Positions 8,373-17,158 of a stretch of DNA of 64,000 nucleotides are shown piece by piece; within the stretch, counting starts at the first letter, position 1, and each line of letters begins with the position of its first letter. A model generated the notes under the pieces. The model was not told the DNA's origin. It searched no databases and saw only the letters and a program-made list of their open reading frames with translations. The DNA is taken from positions 1 through 64,000 of the forward strand of contig NZ_JAKGAK010000003.1 in NCBI RefSeq assembly GCF_023061185.1, read 5' to 3'. The translations under genes and the position numbers were made by a program. Origin of the DNA: Chromohalobacter beijerinckii. GTDB lineage: Bacteria; Pseudomonadota; Gammaproteobacteria; Pseudomonadales; Halomonadaceae.

Positions 8373-9323
8373 ATGCCAATCTTCGAACGTATCAATCGTC
8401 TGTTTCCCGTCTGGGCCATCTTGCTGGCGGTCATCGCCGCCCTGGTGCCGGAGCTGTTTACCGGCTTGGCCGGCTATATCAAGGCGCTATTGGTGATCAT
8501 CATGTTCGCCATGGGGCTGACGCTCACCAAGGGCGACTTCGCACGCGTGGTGAAGTCGCCCAAGCCCATCGCCGTGGGCGTCATCCTGCAGTTTCTGGTC
8601 ATGCCGCTGGCGGCACTGCTGGTCTCTCGGGTGCTGGGCCTGTCGCCCGAATTGACCATCGGCATGGTGCTGGTCGGCGCCACGGCGGGCGGAACTTCCT
8701 CCAATGTGATGACCTGGCTGGCCGGCGGCCATGTGGCGCTGTCGGTGTCGATGACCATGGTCTCGACACTGATCTCGGTGGTCGCCACGCCGTTGATCAC
8801 CTTGCTGCTGCTGGGCCAGAGCATCGATGTGCCGGTGCTGGGCATGCTGCTGAGCATCGCTCAGTTGGTGGTTGCGCCCATCGTGCTGGGCGTGGTGATT
8901 CATCACCTGCTGGGTACGCATATTCAACGTGTGGAACCGGCCTTGGCCACACTGGCCATGGCGTCCATCGTTTTGATCATCGCCATCGTGGTGGCGCTCA
9001 ATGCCGGACGCTTGAGCACGCTGGGGCCCATCGTGGCGCTGGCGGTCATCGCGCATAACGGCATCGGCCTCGCGGCGGGCTACGGTCTGGCGCGGGCGCT
9101 GCGCTTCGACACGCGTACCGCGCGCACCATCGCCTTCGAGGTTGGCCTGCAAAATTCAGGGTTGGCGGTGACGCTGGCGAATCAATTCTTCACCGCAGGT
9201 GCGGCGCTGCCCGGCGCCTTGTTCTCGGTGTGGCACAACGTTTCCGGTTCGCTGCTGGCGGGATACTGGAAGCGTCGGCATGCTTCGAACGCGCCGCCCG
9301 CAGCCTCGACACCGCGTGGATGA
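8373..9323 (+). CDS. bile acid:sodium symporter family (BASS) transporter
   Basis: A 316-residue inner-membrane protein with about nine or ten helices, matching the bacterial sodium-dependent BASS/SBF family. The glycine-rich GATAGGTSSNVMTWLAGG stretch and the late NSGLAVTLA motif are characteristic and form the sodium and substrate site. Substrates of bacterial members include pantoate, pyruvate-like acids and bile acids; none can be assigned here. ATG at 8373 has AGGA 5 nt upstream; an in-frame ATG at 8337 lacks a site. A terminator follows the stop. Confidence 0.88.
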   Translation: MPIFERINRLFPVWAILLAVIAALVPELFTGLAGYIKALLVIIMFAMGLTLTKGDFARVVKSPKPIAVGVILQFLVMPLAALLVSRVLGLSPELTIGMVLVGATAGGTSSNVMTWLAGGHVALSVSMTMVSTLISVVATPLITLLLLGQSIDVPVLGMLLSIAQLVVAPIVLGVVIHHLLGTHIQRVEPALATLAMASIVLIIAIVVALNAGRLSTLGPIVALAVIAHNGIGLAAGYGLARALRFDTRTARTIAFEVGLQNSGLAVTLANQFFTAGAALPGALFSVWHNVSGSLLAGYWKRRHASNAPPAASTPRG

Positions 9324-9329
9324 AAGCCT

Positions 9330-9360
9330 GGCCGGGCATGCTAGAATGCCCGGCCTTTTC
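9330..9360 (+). terminator. intrinsic terminator after the BASS transporter
   Basis: Perfect 10-bp stem GGCCGGGCAT (9330-9339) / ATGCCCGGCC (9346-9355) followed by TTTT. It ends only 19 nt before the next ATG. Confidence 0.8.
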
Positions 9361-9378
9361 GACCCAGCCTGATGTCTC

Positions 9379-10161
9379 ATGCATGAATCCCACGATGCAC
9401 CGGCCGATTCAGCCACGACGGTCTCCGGTTATGACCCCGATGCGCCGCGCAAGCCGTTCAATGCGCGCGGTAGCTTCGTCTCGCGCTGTCCGGAGTGCCG
9501 GCTGCCCAAGCTCAACTGCTTGTGTCCGTACCGTGTGGCAGCCGAGAGCCGCGTACGTTTCTGGCTTTTGACGCATCCCATCGAGCACTACAAGCCGACC
9601 AATACCGGTCGTTTGATTAGCCATATCCTGCCTGAAACCGAAGTCTTCACCTGGTATCGCACCGAACCCGATCCGCGGCTTCTGGCACTGCTCGATGACG
9701 ACCGCTTTGCGCCGTTCGTCGTCTTTCCCGACGACCAGGCGGATTACGCCGAGCGCGTAGTGGGCCCCGAGGCCGTCGATGCGGCACTGGCCGACTCGCG
9801 CACGCCGGTGTTCATCCTGCTCGACGGCACCTGGCGCCAGGCGCGACGGATCTTCCGGCGTAGCGAGTACCTGGCCTCGCTCCCGGTACTACCGCTCAAG
9901 ACATCACGCCTGACGCGCTACCGGCTGCGCAAGGCCGCCTCCAGCGAGCATCTATGCACCGCCGAAGTCGCCGCCGAACTGTTGCGCATCAGCGGCGACA
10001 CCGAGGCCTCGGCGATCCTCGACGACTACTTCGAAGTGTTCAACGAAAACTACGCCTCCAGCCGGCGTGATCGGCCCGGCGAGGCACCTTCCGGCGCGAT
10101 GCAACGTTTGCTCGAGCGGCGTGGCGACGCAGATGGCGCAAGCGATTCGAATCGCACATGA
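9379..10161 (+). CDS. tapT: DTW-domain tRNA-uridine aminocarboxypropyltransferase
   Basis: A 260-residue DTW-domain protein. E. coli TapT (YfiP) of this family transfers the aminocarboxypropyl group of SAM to U47 of tRNA, giving acp3U. A zinc-type cluster CPECRLPKLNCLCP (Cys37, 40, 47, 49) opens the domain, and the signature is seen as LLDGTWRQARR and in the SSEHLCTAE segment. The C-terminal ~30 residues are polar and variable. The terminal codons lie within the segment that was later copied in the BCCT duplication. Which tRNA position is modified is inferred from family membership. Confidence 0.85.
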   Translation: MHESHDAPADSATTVSGYDPDAPRKPFNARGSFVSRCPECRLPKLNCLCPYRVAAESRVRFWLLTHPIEHYKPTNTGRLISHILPETEVFTWYRTEPDPRLLALLDDDRFAPFVVFPDDQADYAERVVGPEAVDAALADSRTPVFILLDGTWRQARRIFRRSEYLASLPVLPLKTSRLTRYRLRKAASSEHLCTAEVAAELLRISGDTEASAILDDYFEVFNENYASSRRDRPGEAPSGAMQRLLERRGDADGASDSNRT

Positions 10162-10283
10162 TCGGCGACCTTGTCTGCTTTTATGGCGCTGGACGCCCCC
10201 CGATGTTGAAATTTCGATTTGCCGTCTAAGACCAAGGTCGGTAGGGTGTGCGCCCCTCACGCGACTATCGGAACCGGAAACAG

Positions 10284-11837
10284 ATGACTCAACACGATGC
10301 GAGCGCCACGCGCTCGGGAACGCGTTTTGGCGACCCGACGGTGATGGGGCTGACGATTGGCTTCATCGTGCTGTTCGTGGCGCTATCGCTGACCGATGCC
10401 GACGCCATGACGGCGGTGATCGGCGCCGGGTTTGCCTGGACGGCGAAGACGTTGGGCGCCTATTTCCAGCTCTTGCTGCTGTTGACCTTCCTGATCGCCG
10501 TGGGCGTCGCCGCCTCGCCTGCGGGCCGCGCGCGCATCGGCAATCGAGAACGCCCGGACATGGGCACCTTCAAGTGGATATCGATCATCCTGTGTACGCT
10601 GTTGGCTGGCGGTGGCGTCTTCTTTGCCGCCGGTGAGCCGGTCTATCATTTCGTGGTCACGCCGCCGGCGTTTTCCAGCGAGCCGGGTACGGCGGCGGCG
10701 GTGCCTAATGCGTTGGCACAGTCCTTCATGCATTGGGGCTTTCTGGCCTGGGCGGTGCTCGGCACCCTGGCGGCCATCGTGCTGTCGCATCATCACTATG
10801 ATCGTGGCCTGCCGCTGCAGCCGCGCACCCTACTGGCGCCGCTGTTGGGCGAGGAGCGCATGCGCGGCGTGTTCGGCGGCGTGGTGGACGCGGTCTGCGT
10901 CATCGCCGTGGTGGCCGGTACCGTGGGCCCCATCGGCTTTCTGGCAACCCAGATGAGCTTCGGCCTGCATACGCTGTTCGGCGTGGCCGAGGGCTATGGC
11001 ACTCAGTTGATGATCCTCATCGTGCTGGGCGGGGTCTACGTGACGTCAGCAATCACCGGCATCGACCGAGGCATCCAGATCCTGAGCCGTTTCAACGTCA
11101 TGCTGGCGTTGGTCATCGGCGCGGCGATTCTGCTCTTCGGGCCGACGCAGTTCCTGTTCGATAGCTGGTTCCAGGGTTTCGGCACCTATGTGGGGTCGTT
11201 CTTCGAGATGGCCACCATGACCCCGCAGACCGCGCCGGATTGGTGGATGAAGTGGTGGACGGTGTTCTTCTTCGCCTGGTTCATCGGCTATGCGCCGCTG
11301 ATGGCGATCTTCGTGGCGCGTATCTCGCGGGGGCGTACCATCCGTCAAATGGTCGTCGCCGTGGCCGTGCTCGCCCCCGTGGCCACCTCGGTGTGGTTCA
11401 CACTGCTGGGTGGTTCGGGGATCTTCTACCAGATGAGCGGCGCCATCGATCTCAGCGAAGCGCTCAACAACTTCCAGTTCGATGTCGCTACGTTGACGGT
11501 GGCGCAAGCGCTACCGGGCGGTAAGTTGATGGCGCTGGCGGTGCTGGTGCTGACCACGATCTTCGTGGCGACCACCGGCGACTCCATGAGCTACGCGATT
11601 TCCGTGGTCAATGCCGGTCATGACGACCCCCAGCCGGCGCTGCGCGCGTTCTGGGGCGTGGCGATGGCGTTGATGGCGGCGATTCTGCTGTATATGGGCG
11701 CGGGGCAGATCAGCGTGCTGCAGCAATTCATCGTGATCACCGCGATCCCCGTGTCGCTGGTGCTGCTGCCCTCGCTGTGGCTGGGGCCACGCGCCGCGCA
11801 AGCGATGGCCAAGCGTCAGGGGATCGTCGCCTCGTAA
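10284..11837 (+). CDS. BCCT-family osmolyte transporter, copy 1
   Basis: A 517-residue betaine/choline/carnitine-type secondary transporter with about twelve helices. The family signature is seen in WWMKWWTVFFFAWFIGYAP and the following RISRGRTIRQ. Members import glycine betaine, choline, carnitine, ectoine or DMSP with Na+ or H+. The exact substrate cannot be read from the sequence. ATG at 10284 matches the start of copy 2, and GGAA lies just upstream. The gene heads a tandem pair followed by a betaine-type binding protein and an oxygenase cluster, which suggests uptake of a compatible solute that is also degraded. Confidence 0.9.
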   Translation: MTQHDASATRSGTRFGDPTVMGLTIGFIVLFVALSLTDADAMTAVIGAGFAWTAKTLGAYFQLLLLLTFLIAVGVAASPAGRARIGNRERPDMGTFKWISIILCTLLAGGGVFFAAGEPVYHFVVTPPAFSSEPGTAAAVPNALAQSFMHWGFLAWAVLGTLAAIVLSHHHYDRGLPLQPRTLLAPLLGEERMRGVFGGVVDAVCVIAVVAGTVGPIGFLATQMSFGLHTLFGVAEGYGTQLMILIVLGGVYVTSAITGIDRGIQILSRFNVMLALVIGAAILLFGPTQFLFDSWFQGFGTYVGSFFEMATMTPQTAPDWWMKWWTVFFFAWFIGYAPLMAIFVARISRGRTIRQMVVAVAVLAPVATSVWFTLLGGSGIFYQMSGAIDLSEALNNFQFDVATLTVAQALPGGKLMALAVLVLTTIFVATTGDSMSYAISVVNAGHDDPQPALRAFWGVAMALMAAILLYMGAGQISVLQQFIVITAIPVSLVLLPSLWLGPRAAQAMAKRQGIVAS

Positions 11838-11870
11838 TCGACGGTCGATACCTTGCATGTCTTGCGCGTA

Positions 11871-11906
11871 AAGCGCCCCGGCATATCGCATGCCGGGGCG
11901 CTTGTC
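11871..11906 (+). terminator. intrinsic terminator after BCCT copy 1
   Basis: Perfect 14-bp stem AAGCGCCCCGGCAT (11871-11884) / ATGCCGGGGCGCTT (11890-11903) with a 5-nt loop. The T-run is short. The same hairpin, with a different loop, follows copy 2. Confidence 0.75.
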
Positions 11907-12108
11907 GTTGGACGCGAGGGTTTTACTCGCTGGCCCCAGCTATTCGTCGATCACCTGAGTGGGCGATGCGAACGATGTGAATGGCACATGATCGGCGACT
12001 TTGTCTTCTTTTGCGGTGCCGGACGCGCCCGATGTTGAGATTTCGATTTGCCGTGTTCGACGAAGGTCGGTAGTGTGCGCGCCTCACGCCTATCGGAACT
12101 GGACATTG

Positions 12109-13662
12109 ATGACTCAACACGATGCGAGCGCCACGCGCTCGGGCACGCATTTTGGCGACCCGACGGTGATGGGGCTGACGATCGGCTTCATCATCCTGTT
12201 TGTGGCGTTTTCGTTGCTCGATGCCGACGCGATGACCGCGGCGATCGGCGTGGGATTCGCCTGGACGGCGAAGAATCTGGGGGCCTATTTCCAGCTGCTG
12301 CTGTTGTTGACCTTCTTTATCGCCGTGGGCGTGGCGGTATCGCCTGCGGGCCGCGCACGCATCGGCAATCGAGAACGTCCGGACATGGGCACCTTCAAGT
12401 GGGTGTCGATCATCTTGTGCACGCTGCTGGGCGGAGGCGGTGTGTTCTTTGCCGCTGGCGAACCTATCTACCATTTCGTGGTCACGCCGCCGGCATTTTC
12501 CAGTGAACCGGGTACGGCGGCAGCGGTGCCCAATGCGCTGGCCCAGTCCTTCATGCACTGGGGGTTTCATGCCTGGGCAGTGTTAGGCACGTTGGCGGCT
12601 ATCGTGTTGTCGCATCATCACTATGATCGTGGCCTGCCGTTGCAGCCGCGCACGCTGTTGGCGCCGCTATTGGGTGAAGCGCGTATGCGCGGCGTCTTAG
12701 GTGGCGTGGTGGATGCCGTCTGCGTCATCGCTGTGGTCGCCGGCACCGTGGGCCCTATCGGATTTTTGGCGACGCAAATGAACTTCGGCCTGCATGCGCT
12801 GTTCGGCGTGGCTGAGGGCTATGGCACCCAGTTGATGATCCTCGTCGTGCTGGGTGGGGTCTACGTAAGTTCGGCGATCACCGGCATCGATCGTGGCATC
12901 CAGTTTTTGAGCCGCTGCAATGTCATGTTGGCATTGGGTATCGGCGCCGCGATCCTGCTCTTCGGGCCGACGCAATTCCTGTTCGATAGCTGGTTCCAGG
13001 GCTTTGGCACCTATCTGGGGTCATTCTTCGAGATGGCCACCATGACCTCGCAGACTGCGCCGGACTGGTGGATGAAGTGGTGGACGGTGTTCTTCTTTGC
13101 CTGGTTCATTGGCTACGCGCCGTTGATGGCGATCTTCATGGCGCGTATATCGCGGGGGCGTACCATTCGTCAGCTGGTCGTCGCCGTGGCCGTGCTCGCT
13201 CCTGTGGCCACCTCGGTGTGGTTCACGCTGTTGGGCGGCTCGGGGATCTTCTACCAGATGAGCGGTGCCATCGATCTGAGCGAAGCGCTCAAGAACTTCC
13301 AGTTCGATGTTGCCACGCTGGCGGTGGCCCAGGCGCTGCCGGGCGGCAACCTGATGGCGCTGGCGATTCTGATGCTGACCACGATCTTCGTGGCGACCAC
13401 CGGCGATTCCATGAGTTATGCGGTTTCCGTGGTCAACGCCGGCCATGATGACCCCCAGCCGGCGCTGCGCGCGTTCTGGGGCGTGGCGATGGCGTTGATG
13501 GCGGCGATTCTGCTGTACATGGGCGAGGGGCAGATCAGCGTATTGCAGCAATTCATCGTGATTACGGCGTTCCCTGTGTCGCTGGTGCTGCTGCCCACGC
13601 TGTGGCTAGGGCCGCGCGCCGCGCAGGCCATGGCCAAGCGTCAGGGGATCGTCACGCCGTAA
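12109..13662 (+). CDS. BCCT-family osmolyte transporter, copy 2
   Basis: A 517-residue transporter collinear with the preceding gene, without gaps. Differences are scattered and mostly conservative, for example Asn for Ser and Ala for Thr in the segment NFGLHALFGVAEGYG, and Glu for Ala in the late MGEGQISVLQQ segment. The signature WWMKWWTVFFFAWFIGYAP is unchanged. The ATG at 12109 was chosen by homology; an upstream open frame to 12001 corresponds to the duplicated leader. Each copy has its own leader and terminator, so they can be regulated separately. Confidence 0.9.
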   Translation: MTQHDASATRSGTHFGDPTVMGLTIGFIILFVAFSLLDADAMTAAIGVGFAWTAKNLGAYFQLLLLLTFFIAVGVAVSPAGRARIGNRERPDMGTFKWVSIILCTLLGGGGVFFAAGEPIYHFVVTPPAFSSEPGTAAAVPNALAQSFMHWGFHAWAVLGTLAAIVLSHHHYDRGLPLQPRTLLAPLLGEARMRGVLGGVVDAVCVIAVVAGTVGPIGFLATQMNFGLHALFGVAEGYGTQLMILVVLGGVYVSSAITGIDRGIQFLSRCNVMLALGIGAAILLFGPTQFLFDSWFQGFGTYLGSFFEMATMTSQTAPDWWMKWWTVFFFAWFIGYAPLMAIFMARISRGRTIRQLVVAVAVLAPVATSVWFTLLGGSGIFYQMSGAIDLSEALKNFQFDVATLAVAQALPGGNLMALAILMLTTIFVATTGDSMSYAVSVVNAGHDDPQPALRAFWGVAMALMAAILLYMGEGQISVLQQFIVITAFPVSLVLLPTLWLGPRAAQAMAKRQGIVTP

Positions 13663-13686
13663 TCGACGGGCGATGCCTGGCATGAA

Positions 13687-13722
13687 AAGCGCCCCGGCAT
13701 GTTGCATGCCGGGGCGCTTGTC
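13687..13722 (+). terminator. intrinsic terminator after BCCT copy 2
   Basis: Stem AAGCGCCCCGGCAT (13687-13700) / ATGCCGGGGCGCTT (13706-13719) with loop GTTGC; duplicated counterpart of the hairpin at 11871. It may also serve the convergent binding-protein gene ending at 13784. Confidence 0.75.
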
Positions 13723-13783
13723 GTTGTGGGCGAGGCCCCGTGTGGACCAGGCCTCGTGTGGATCAGACGCTGTGACTAGCAGG

Positions 13784-14644
13784 TCATTCGCCGGCGGCGA
13801 GCCACTCGTCGACGAGGTCCTGGTTGTCTTCGATCCAGGTCTCGGCCCCTTCCACCGGGTCGCCGGCCTGTTCGATCTCGGCCATCAGGCCGCCCAGGCT
13901 GTCGTCATCCATGTGCCAGGCGTTGAGCACCTCGGTGAGCCAGGGGTCGTCCTCGGTGAAGCCGGGGCGCGAGAACCAGTAGATGGTTTCGTTGTCGCCG
14001 TAGACGTTCTTGGGGTCCTCGAGGTATTTGAGGTCGTACTCGGCAAAGGCCCAATGTGGACTCCACAGCGTCACGACAATCGGCTCTTCCTGCTGGTAGG
14101 CCGCATCCAGCGCGGCCATCATGGCCGGCCCGGAGCTGTTGACCTGTTCCATGGGGAGTTCGTACTCGTCGATGGCCTCGTCGGTCAGACCGGCGATCGC
14201 CGAGCCGGAGTCGATGCCCAGGATGCTGGGACTGCCCTGGTAGCCGTATTCCTCGGCTTGCGCCTTGAGTTCGGGAATGGTGTCGATGTCGGCATAGCTC
14301 GGCACCACCAGGCCTAGCCCGGTGCCTTCGTACCAGGCGCCGTTGATTTCGAGCTGATCCTTGTAGGGCTCGAGATAGCGCGCATCGGTGTTGGGGAGCC
14401 AGATTTCGAGCGAGATGTCGAAGTCGTTGTTGGCAAGGCCGCTATAGAGGGCGTTCTTGCTGACATCGGAGAGTTCGACATCGTAATCGTACCGGTTTTC
14501 GAGGATGAGCTTCCACATGTTGGCGACCGCGACGTTCTCGGCCCAGTTGTTGGTACCGATTACCAGCGTCTTGTCCTCGGCTTGTGCGGTCGTGGCGGCC
14601 GTGAAGATTGCCGCGGCTGCCAGGGGGTACAGAACCTTTTTCAT
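13784..14644 (-). CDS. glycine betaine-type (OpuAC/ProX) substrate-binding protein
   Basis: A 286-residue periplasmic binding protein with a signal peptide (basic start MKKVL, hydrophobic core, probable cleavage after AQA near residue 22). The mature part follows the OpuAC pattern, with the IGTNNWAENVAVANMW opening and several Trp residues available for an aromatic cage for quaternary ammonium groups. No ATPase or permease gene is adjacent, so it is an orphan receptor or uses a transporter encoded elsewhere. GAGGGA lies 8 nt before the ATG, and a perfect -10 hexamer TATAAT sits at 14685-14690 on the minus strand. Ligand unknown; a betaine-like osmolyte is inferred. Confidence 0.85.
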   Translation of the reverse strand: MKKVLYPLAAAAIFTAATTAQAEDKTLVIGTNNWAENVAVANMWKLILENRYDYDVELSDVSKNALYSGLANNDFDISLEIWLPNTDARYLEPYKDQLEINGAWYEGTGLGLVVPSYADIDTIPELKAQAEEYGYQGSPSILGIDSGSAIAGLTDEAIDEYELPMEQVNSSGPAMMAALDAAYQQEEPIVVTLWSPHWAFAEYDLKYLEDPKNVYGDNETIYWFSRPGFTEDDPWLTEVLNAWHMDDDSLGGLMAEIEQAGDPVEGAETWIEDNQDLVDEWLAAGE

Positions 14645-14766
14645 AACGTTATCCCTCGGTTTTTTGTGTAAAACGAAAATTCCATATTATATCTATTCGA
14701 CGCATCGCGCCTATCGATAGCTGCGGGCGCTTACCCAGAGCCCTCCGGCGAGCGGGCAAGGCCGGT

Positions 14767-15768
14767 TCAGGTGTCGGCGGCGGGCGCGCGTTCCAGGCCC
14801 TGAAATTCGACGAAGGCCTGCATCCGCTCCCACAGTCGGTCGCCGTAGATATAGCCGCCGTCGCCGGCCGTGTCGGGCGCCTCGATATGGGCATCCACTG
14901 CGGGTTCGAAGAAGAACGGGATCGAGTGCCGCGAGCGGGTGCCACCGACGATGCGATGCTCCGTGGCTTGAATGCGCCCGCCGGACCAGTCCGACAGCAG
15001 GCGGCCGAAGTTGACCACCAGGGCATGCTCACGGGGCGGTACTTCTTCCCAGTCGCCGCTTGGCGTGCGCACTTGCAGGCCGCCGACCTGGTCCTGCCAA
15101 AGCAGCGTGATGAAGCCGTTGTCGCAATGCGGCACGCCGACCATCCAGCGCCGCGCATCGCCGCTGCCGTCGACGGCCGGCATCGCGGCCAGCGTCTCGG
15201 CCGGACGCTCGGGATAATGGATCAGGCGCAGCGTCGAGTTGCCGTGGGCGAAGGGCCGCGTGAGTGTCTCGCGCGACATACCCAGCCCCTCGGCCAGCGC
15301 CCCGGCGATCACGCCGCCGAGCGATTCCATGGCTTCATAGTAGGTGGCGACGTCCGCCGACCAACCCGATAGTTCGGATTCCGTCGGCTGCGGCGTGGAT
15401 TCGCGCAGCGGGTCGCCGCTCTGGGTATCCGCTCGCTCGGGGTGAGCAACGTCCGGGCCGAGGTCGATGCCTTCCTTCCAGGTCGGGTCCTGATTCTGGG
15501 GCGGAAAATAGCCGCGATAGACATTGCGGTTGGCCGGTTCGAACTTGTGCCGCGCCAGGCGTCGTTTGGCGGCCGTGTCGAGCTCGAAAAAGCGCAGCAG
15601 CCGCGCATGGATGTCGTCGGGTAGATCCAGTTGCGACGGGGCGATGCCCACGGTCATGAAGCCGGAGCCGCACGCGGCATCGACGATGGCTTGGCGCGTC
15701 TCGTCGCGCGCTGGGTCGTCGGCGAGTAACGGCGTCAGGTCGATATGCGGAATCAGCGTCTGGCTCAT
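14767..15768 (-). CDS. isopenicillin N synthase-like 2-oxoglutarate/Fe(II) dioxygenase
   Basis: A 333-residue non-heme iron oxygenase of the isopenicillin-N-synthase-like family. The iron triad is His214 and Asp216 (PHCDNGF) with His271 (ATEHRIVGG). Arg280 and Ser282 (RHSIPFFFEP) form the RxS motif that binds 2-oxoglutarate. The N-terminal DIOX_N-type region begins at the family start (PHIDLTPLL). The substrate is unknown; relatives act on small amino-acid-like molecules, plant hormones and ethylene precursors. It follows the DddP-like gene by 57 nt on the same strand, so the two are probably co-transcribed. Confidence 0.85.
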   Translation of the reverse strand: MSQTLIPHIDLTPLLADDPARDETRQAIVDAACGSGFMTVGIAPSQLDLPDDIHARLLRFFELDTAAKRRLARHKFEPANRNVYRGYFPPQNQDPTWKEGIDLGPDVAHPERADTQSGDPLRESTPQPTESELSGWSADVATYYEAMESLGGVIAGALAEGLGMSRETLTRPFAHGNSTLRLIHYPERPAETLAAMPAVDGSGDARRWMVGVPHCDNGFITLLWQDQVGGLQVRTPSGDWEEVPPREHALVVNFGRLLSDWSGGRIQATEHRIVGGTRSRHSIPFFFEPAVDAHIEAPDTAGDGGYIYGDRLWERMQAFVEFQGLERAPAADT

Positions 15769-15825
15769 GGGGCTCCTCGGGTGGCGGATGGACGCAACAG
15801 TTGTCAGATGGCGTCGGCTGACGTG

Positions 15826-17121
15826 TCACTCGGCCAGCAATCGCTCATCGAGATGATAGTCGGAAAGCAATTCGACCTGACCGTCGTCGCGAATGTAAAG
15901 CTGCTCCTCGAGCTTGACGCCTTCGCCACCGTCTTCGTGGCCGATGTAGCTCTCTACGCAGAGCGTCATACCCGGCTGCATGATGCCGTCGTAGCCTTTG
16001 TCGTCGATGTCTTCGCGGTGAACGATATACGGATATTCGCCGGTCATGCCGACGCCGTGGGCCAGCGCAAAATAGCGACGTGCCTTGTAGGGCTGGGGAA
16101 TCTGCCAGGCCTTCTCGGCGTACTCCTTGAATGACATGCCCGGCGCGATCAGGGCCATGTTATGGCGCACCTGGTCGAAGGCCATGCGATAGAGCTCGCG
16201 CTGGGTAGACGTCGCCTTGCCATCGCCGCACAGGAAGGTCCGCGAGAAATCGGCGTAGTAGCCATACCGGCCGACCACGTCGGTATCCAGCGCGACCAGC
16301 TCGCCGGCCTGCATCGCTCTATTGGAGCACTCCTGGAACCAGGGGTTAGTGCGCGGCCCGGAGTTCATCAGCCGCGTTTCGACATAGTCGGCGTCGGTGG
16401 CGATGATGTGCTGGTGCAGCTGCGACCAGACCTCGTTCTCCGTGGCGCCGGGACGAATCGCCGCTTCCAGCTTGCGTACGCCGTTCTCTACCGCGCGCAG
16501 TGAGCTGCGCACCATCTTGATTTCGTTGGGCACCTTGATGGCGCGGGCCCGCTCCAGCGGAATCTGGGCATCGCAGATCTGCCAGCCATGTTCGACCAGC
16601 GCGAAGGCGGCGTGCGAGGTGGCGCTTTCGATGGCCACCTTGTCGCCTTTTTGGCCGCCACACTGGCGCACCAAGTCGTCGATTTCTGCCGCCCAGGCTT
16701 GGGTGGTCTGCTGCAGATTATCTTCACAGAAGTAATAGGAAATCGCCGTCGCTGGACGTGTCTCGTCGATGCCGGGCAAGCCTTCGGTCAGGTGACTGCA
16801 GCCGGAGAATTCGAACATCACCACCGGGCCTTCTGCCGGCACGAAGGCGTAACGCGCTGGATTGCGCGCCGAGTAGACCTGCATGTTGCGGGCGCCGGTC
16901 GCGTAGCGTACATGGGTCGGGTCGAACAGCACGGCGGCGACGATATCGCGTTTCTTCAACTCTGCCCGGGTACGCGCCAAGCGATCCAGAAGAATCTGCT
17001 GGATTTCTGACTGTGTCGGTTCGCACTCGGCGGGATCGTGCGTCGGCGCCAGGATATCGGTGCCTTCCAGCAGGGAAGGCAGTGTGGATGACAAGCGGGT
17101 CATGGTCGTTGGTCCAGTCAT
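15826..17121 (-). CDS. DddP-like M24-family metalloprotein lacking the DddP catalytic Asp
   Basis: A 431-residue pita-bread (M24/creatinase-type) protein. Resemblance to the DMSP lyase DddP is strong, e.g. SGPRTNPWFQEC and the FDPxxxRYATxxxNMQ segment. The six metal ligands are Asp279, Asp281, Asp291, His355, Glu390 and Glu405, each exactly 16 residues before the positions I recall for Ruegeria/Roseobacter DddP (295, 297, 307, 371, 406, 421). DddP's catalytic Asp377 corresponds to Gly361 here (HGVGMTGEYP versus HGVGLCDEWP), so DMSP lyase activity is doubtful. It is unlike the ectoine hydrolase DoeA. The start may instead be the ATG at 17103; neither has a strong ribosome site. Role: unknown step in the oxygenase cluster. 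Confidence 0.85.
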   Translation of the reverse strand: MTGPTTMTRLSSTLPSLLEGTDILAPTHDPAECEPTQSEIQQILLDRLARTRAELKKRDIVAAVLFDPTHVRYATGARNMQVYSARNPARYAFVPAEGPVVMFEFSGCSHLTEGLPGIDETRPATAISYYFCEDNLQQTTQAWAAEIDDLVRQCGGQKGDKVAIESATSHAAFALVEHGWQICDAQIPLERARAIKVPNEIKMVRSSLRAVENGVRKLEAAIRPGATENEVWSQLHQHIIATDADYVETRLMNSGPRTNPWFQECSNRAMQAGELVALDTDVVGRYGYYADFSRTFLCGDGKATSTQRELYRMAFDQVRHNMALIAPGMSFKEYAEKAWQIPQPYKARRYFALAHGVGMTGEYPYIVHREDIDDKGYDGIMQPGMTLCVESYIGHEDGGEGVKLEEQLYIRDDGQVELLSDYHLDERLLAE

Positions 17122-17158
17122 GGAAGTTGCATCAGCGTGATTTATCTAGACAGCAATA

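Larger units (their letters stand above)
10140..13725 (+). repeat. 1.8-kb tandem duplication carrying leader, BCCT gene and terminator
   Basis: Two copies lie head to tail, about 10140-11910 and 11965-13725. Homology starts in the last codons of tapT (CGCACATGATCGGCGAC versus GGCACATGATCGGCGAC, offset 1830 bp), continues through a ~125-bp leader, the whole 517-codon gene (offset 1825 bp) and the downstream terminator hairpin (offset 1816 bp). Coding parts differ mostly at third codon positions. The leaders differ by several small indels, so the duplication is not very recent. Confidence 0.9.

Noticed and set aside
12001..12108. N-terminal extension of BCCT copy 2
   Set aside because: The region corresponds to the non-coding leader of copy 1. 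Conservation pattern and the shared MTQHDASATRSG start support ATG 12109.
15826..17121. M24 gene as ectoine hydrolase (DoeA) or creatinase
   Set aside because: The sequence lacks the DoeA signatures that I recall and matches DddP at SGPRTNPWFQEC and all metal positions. No doeB or other ectoine-degradation gene is nearby.
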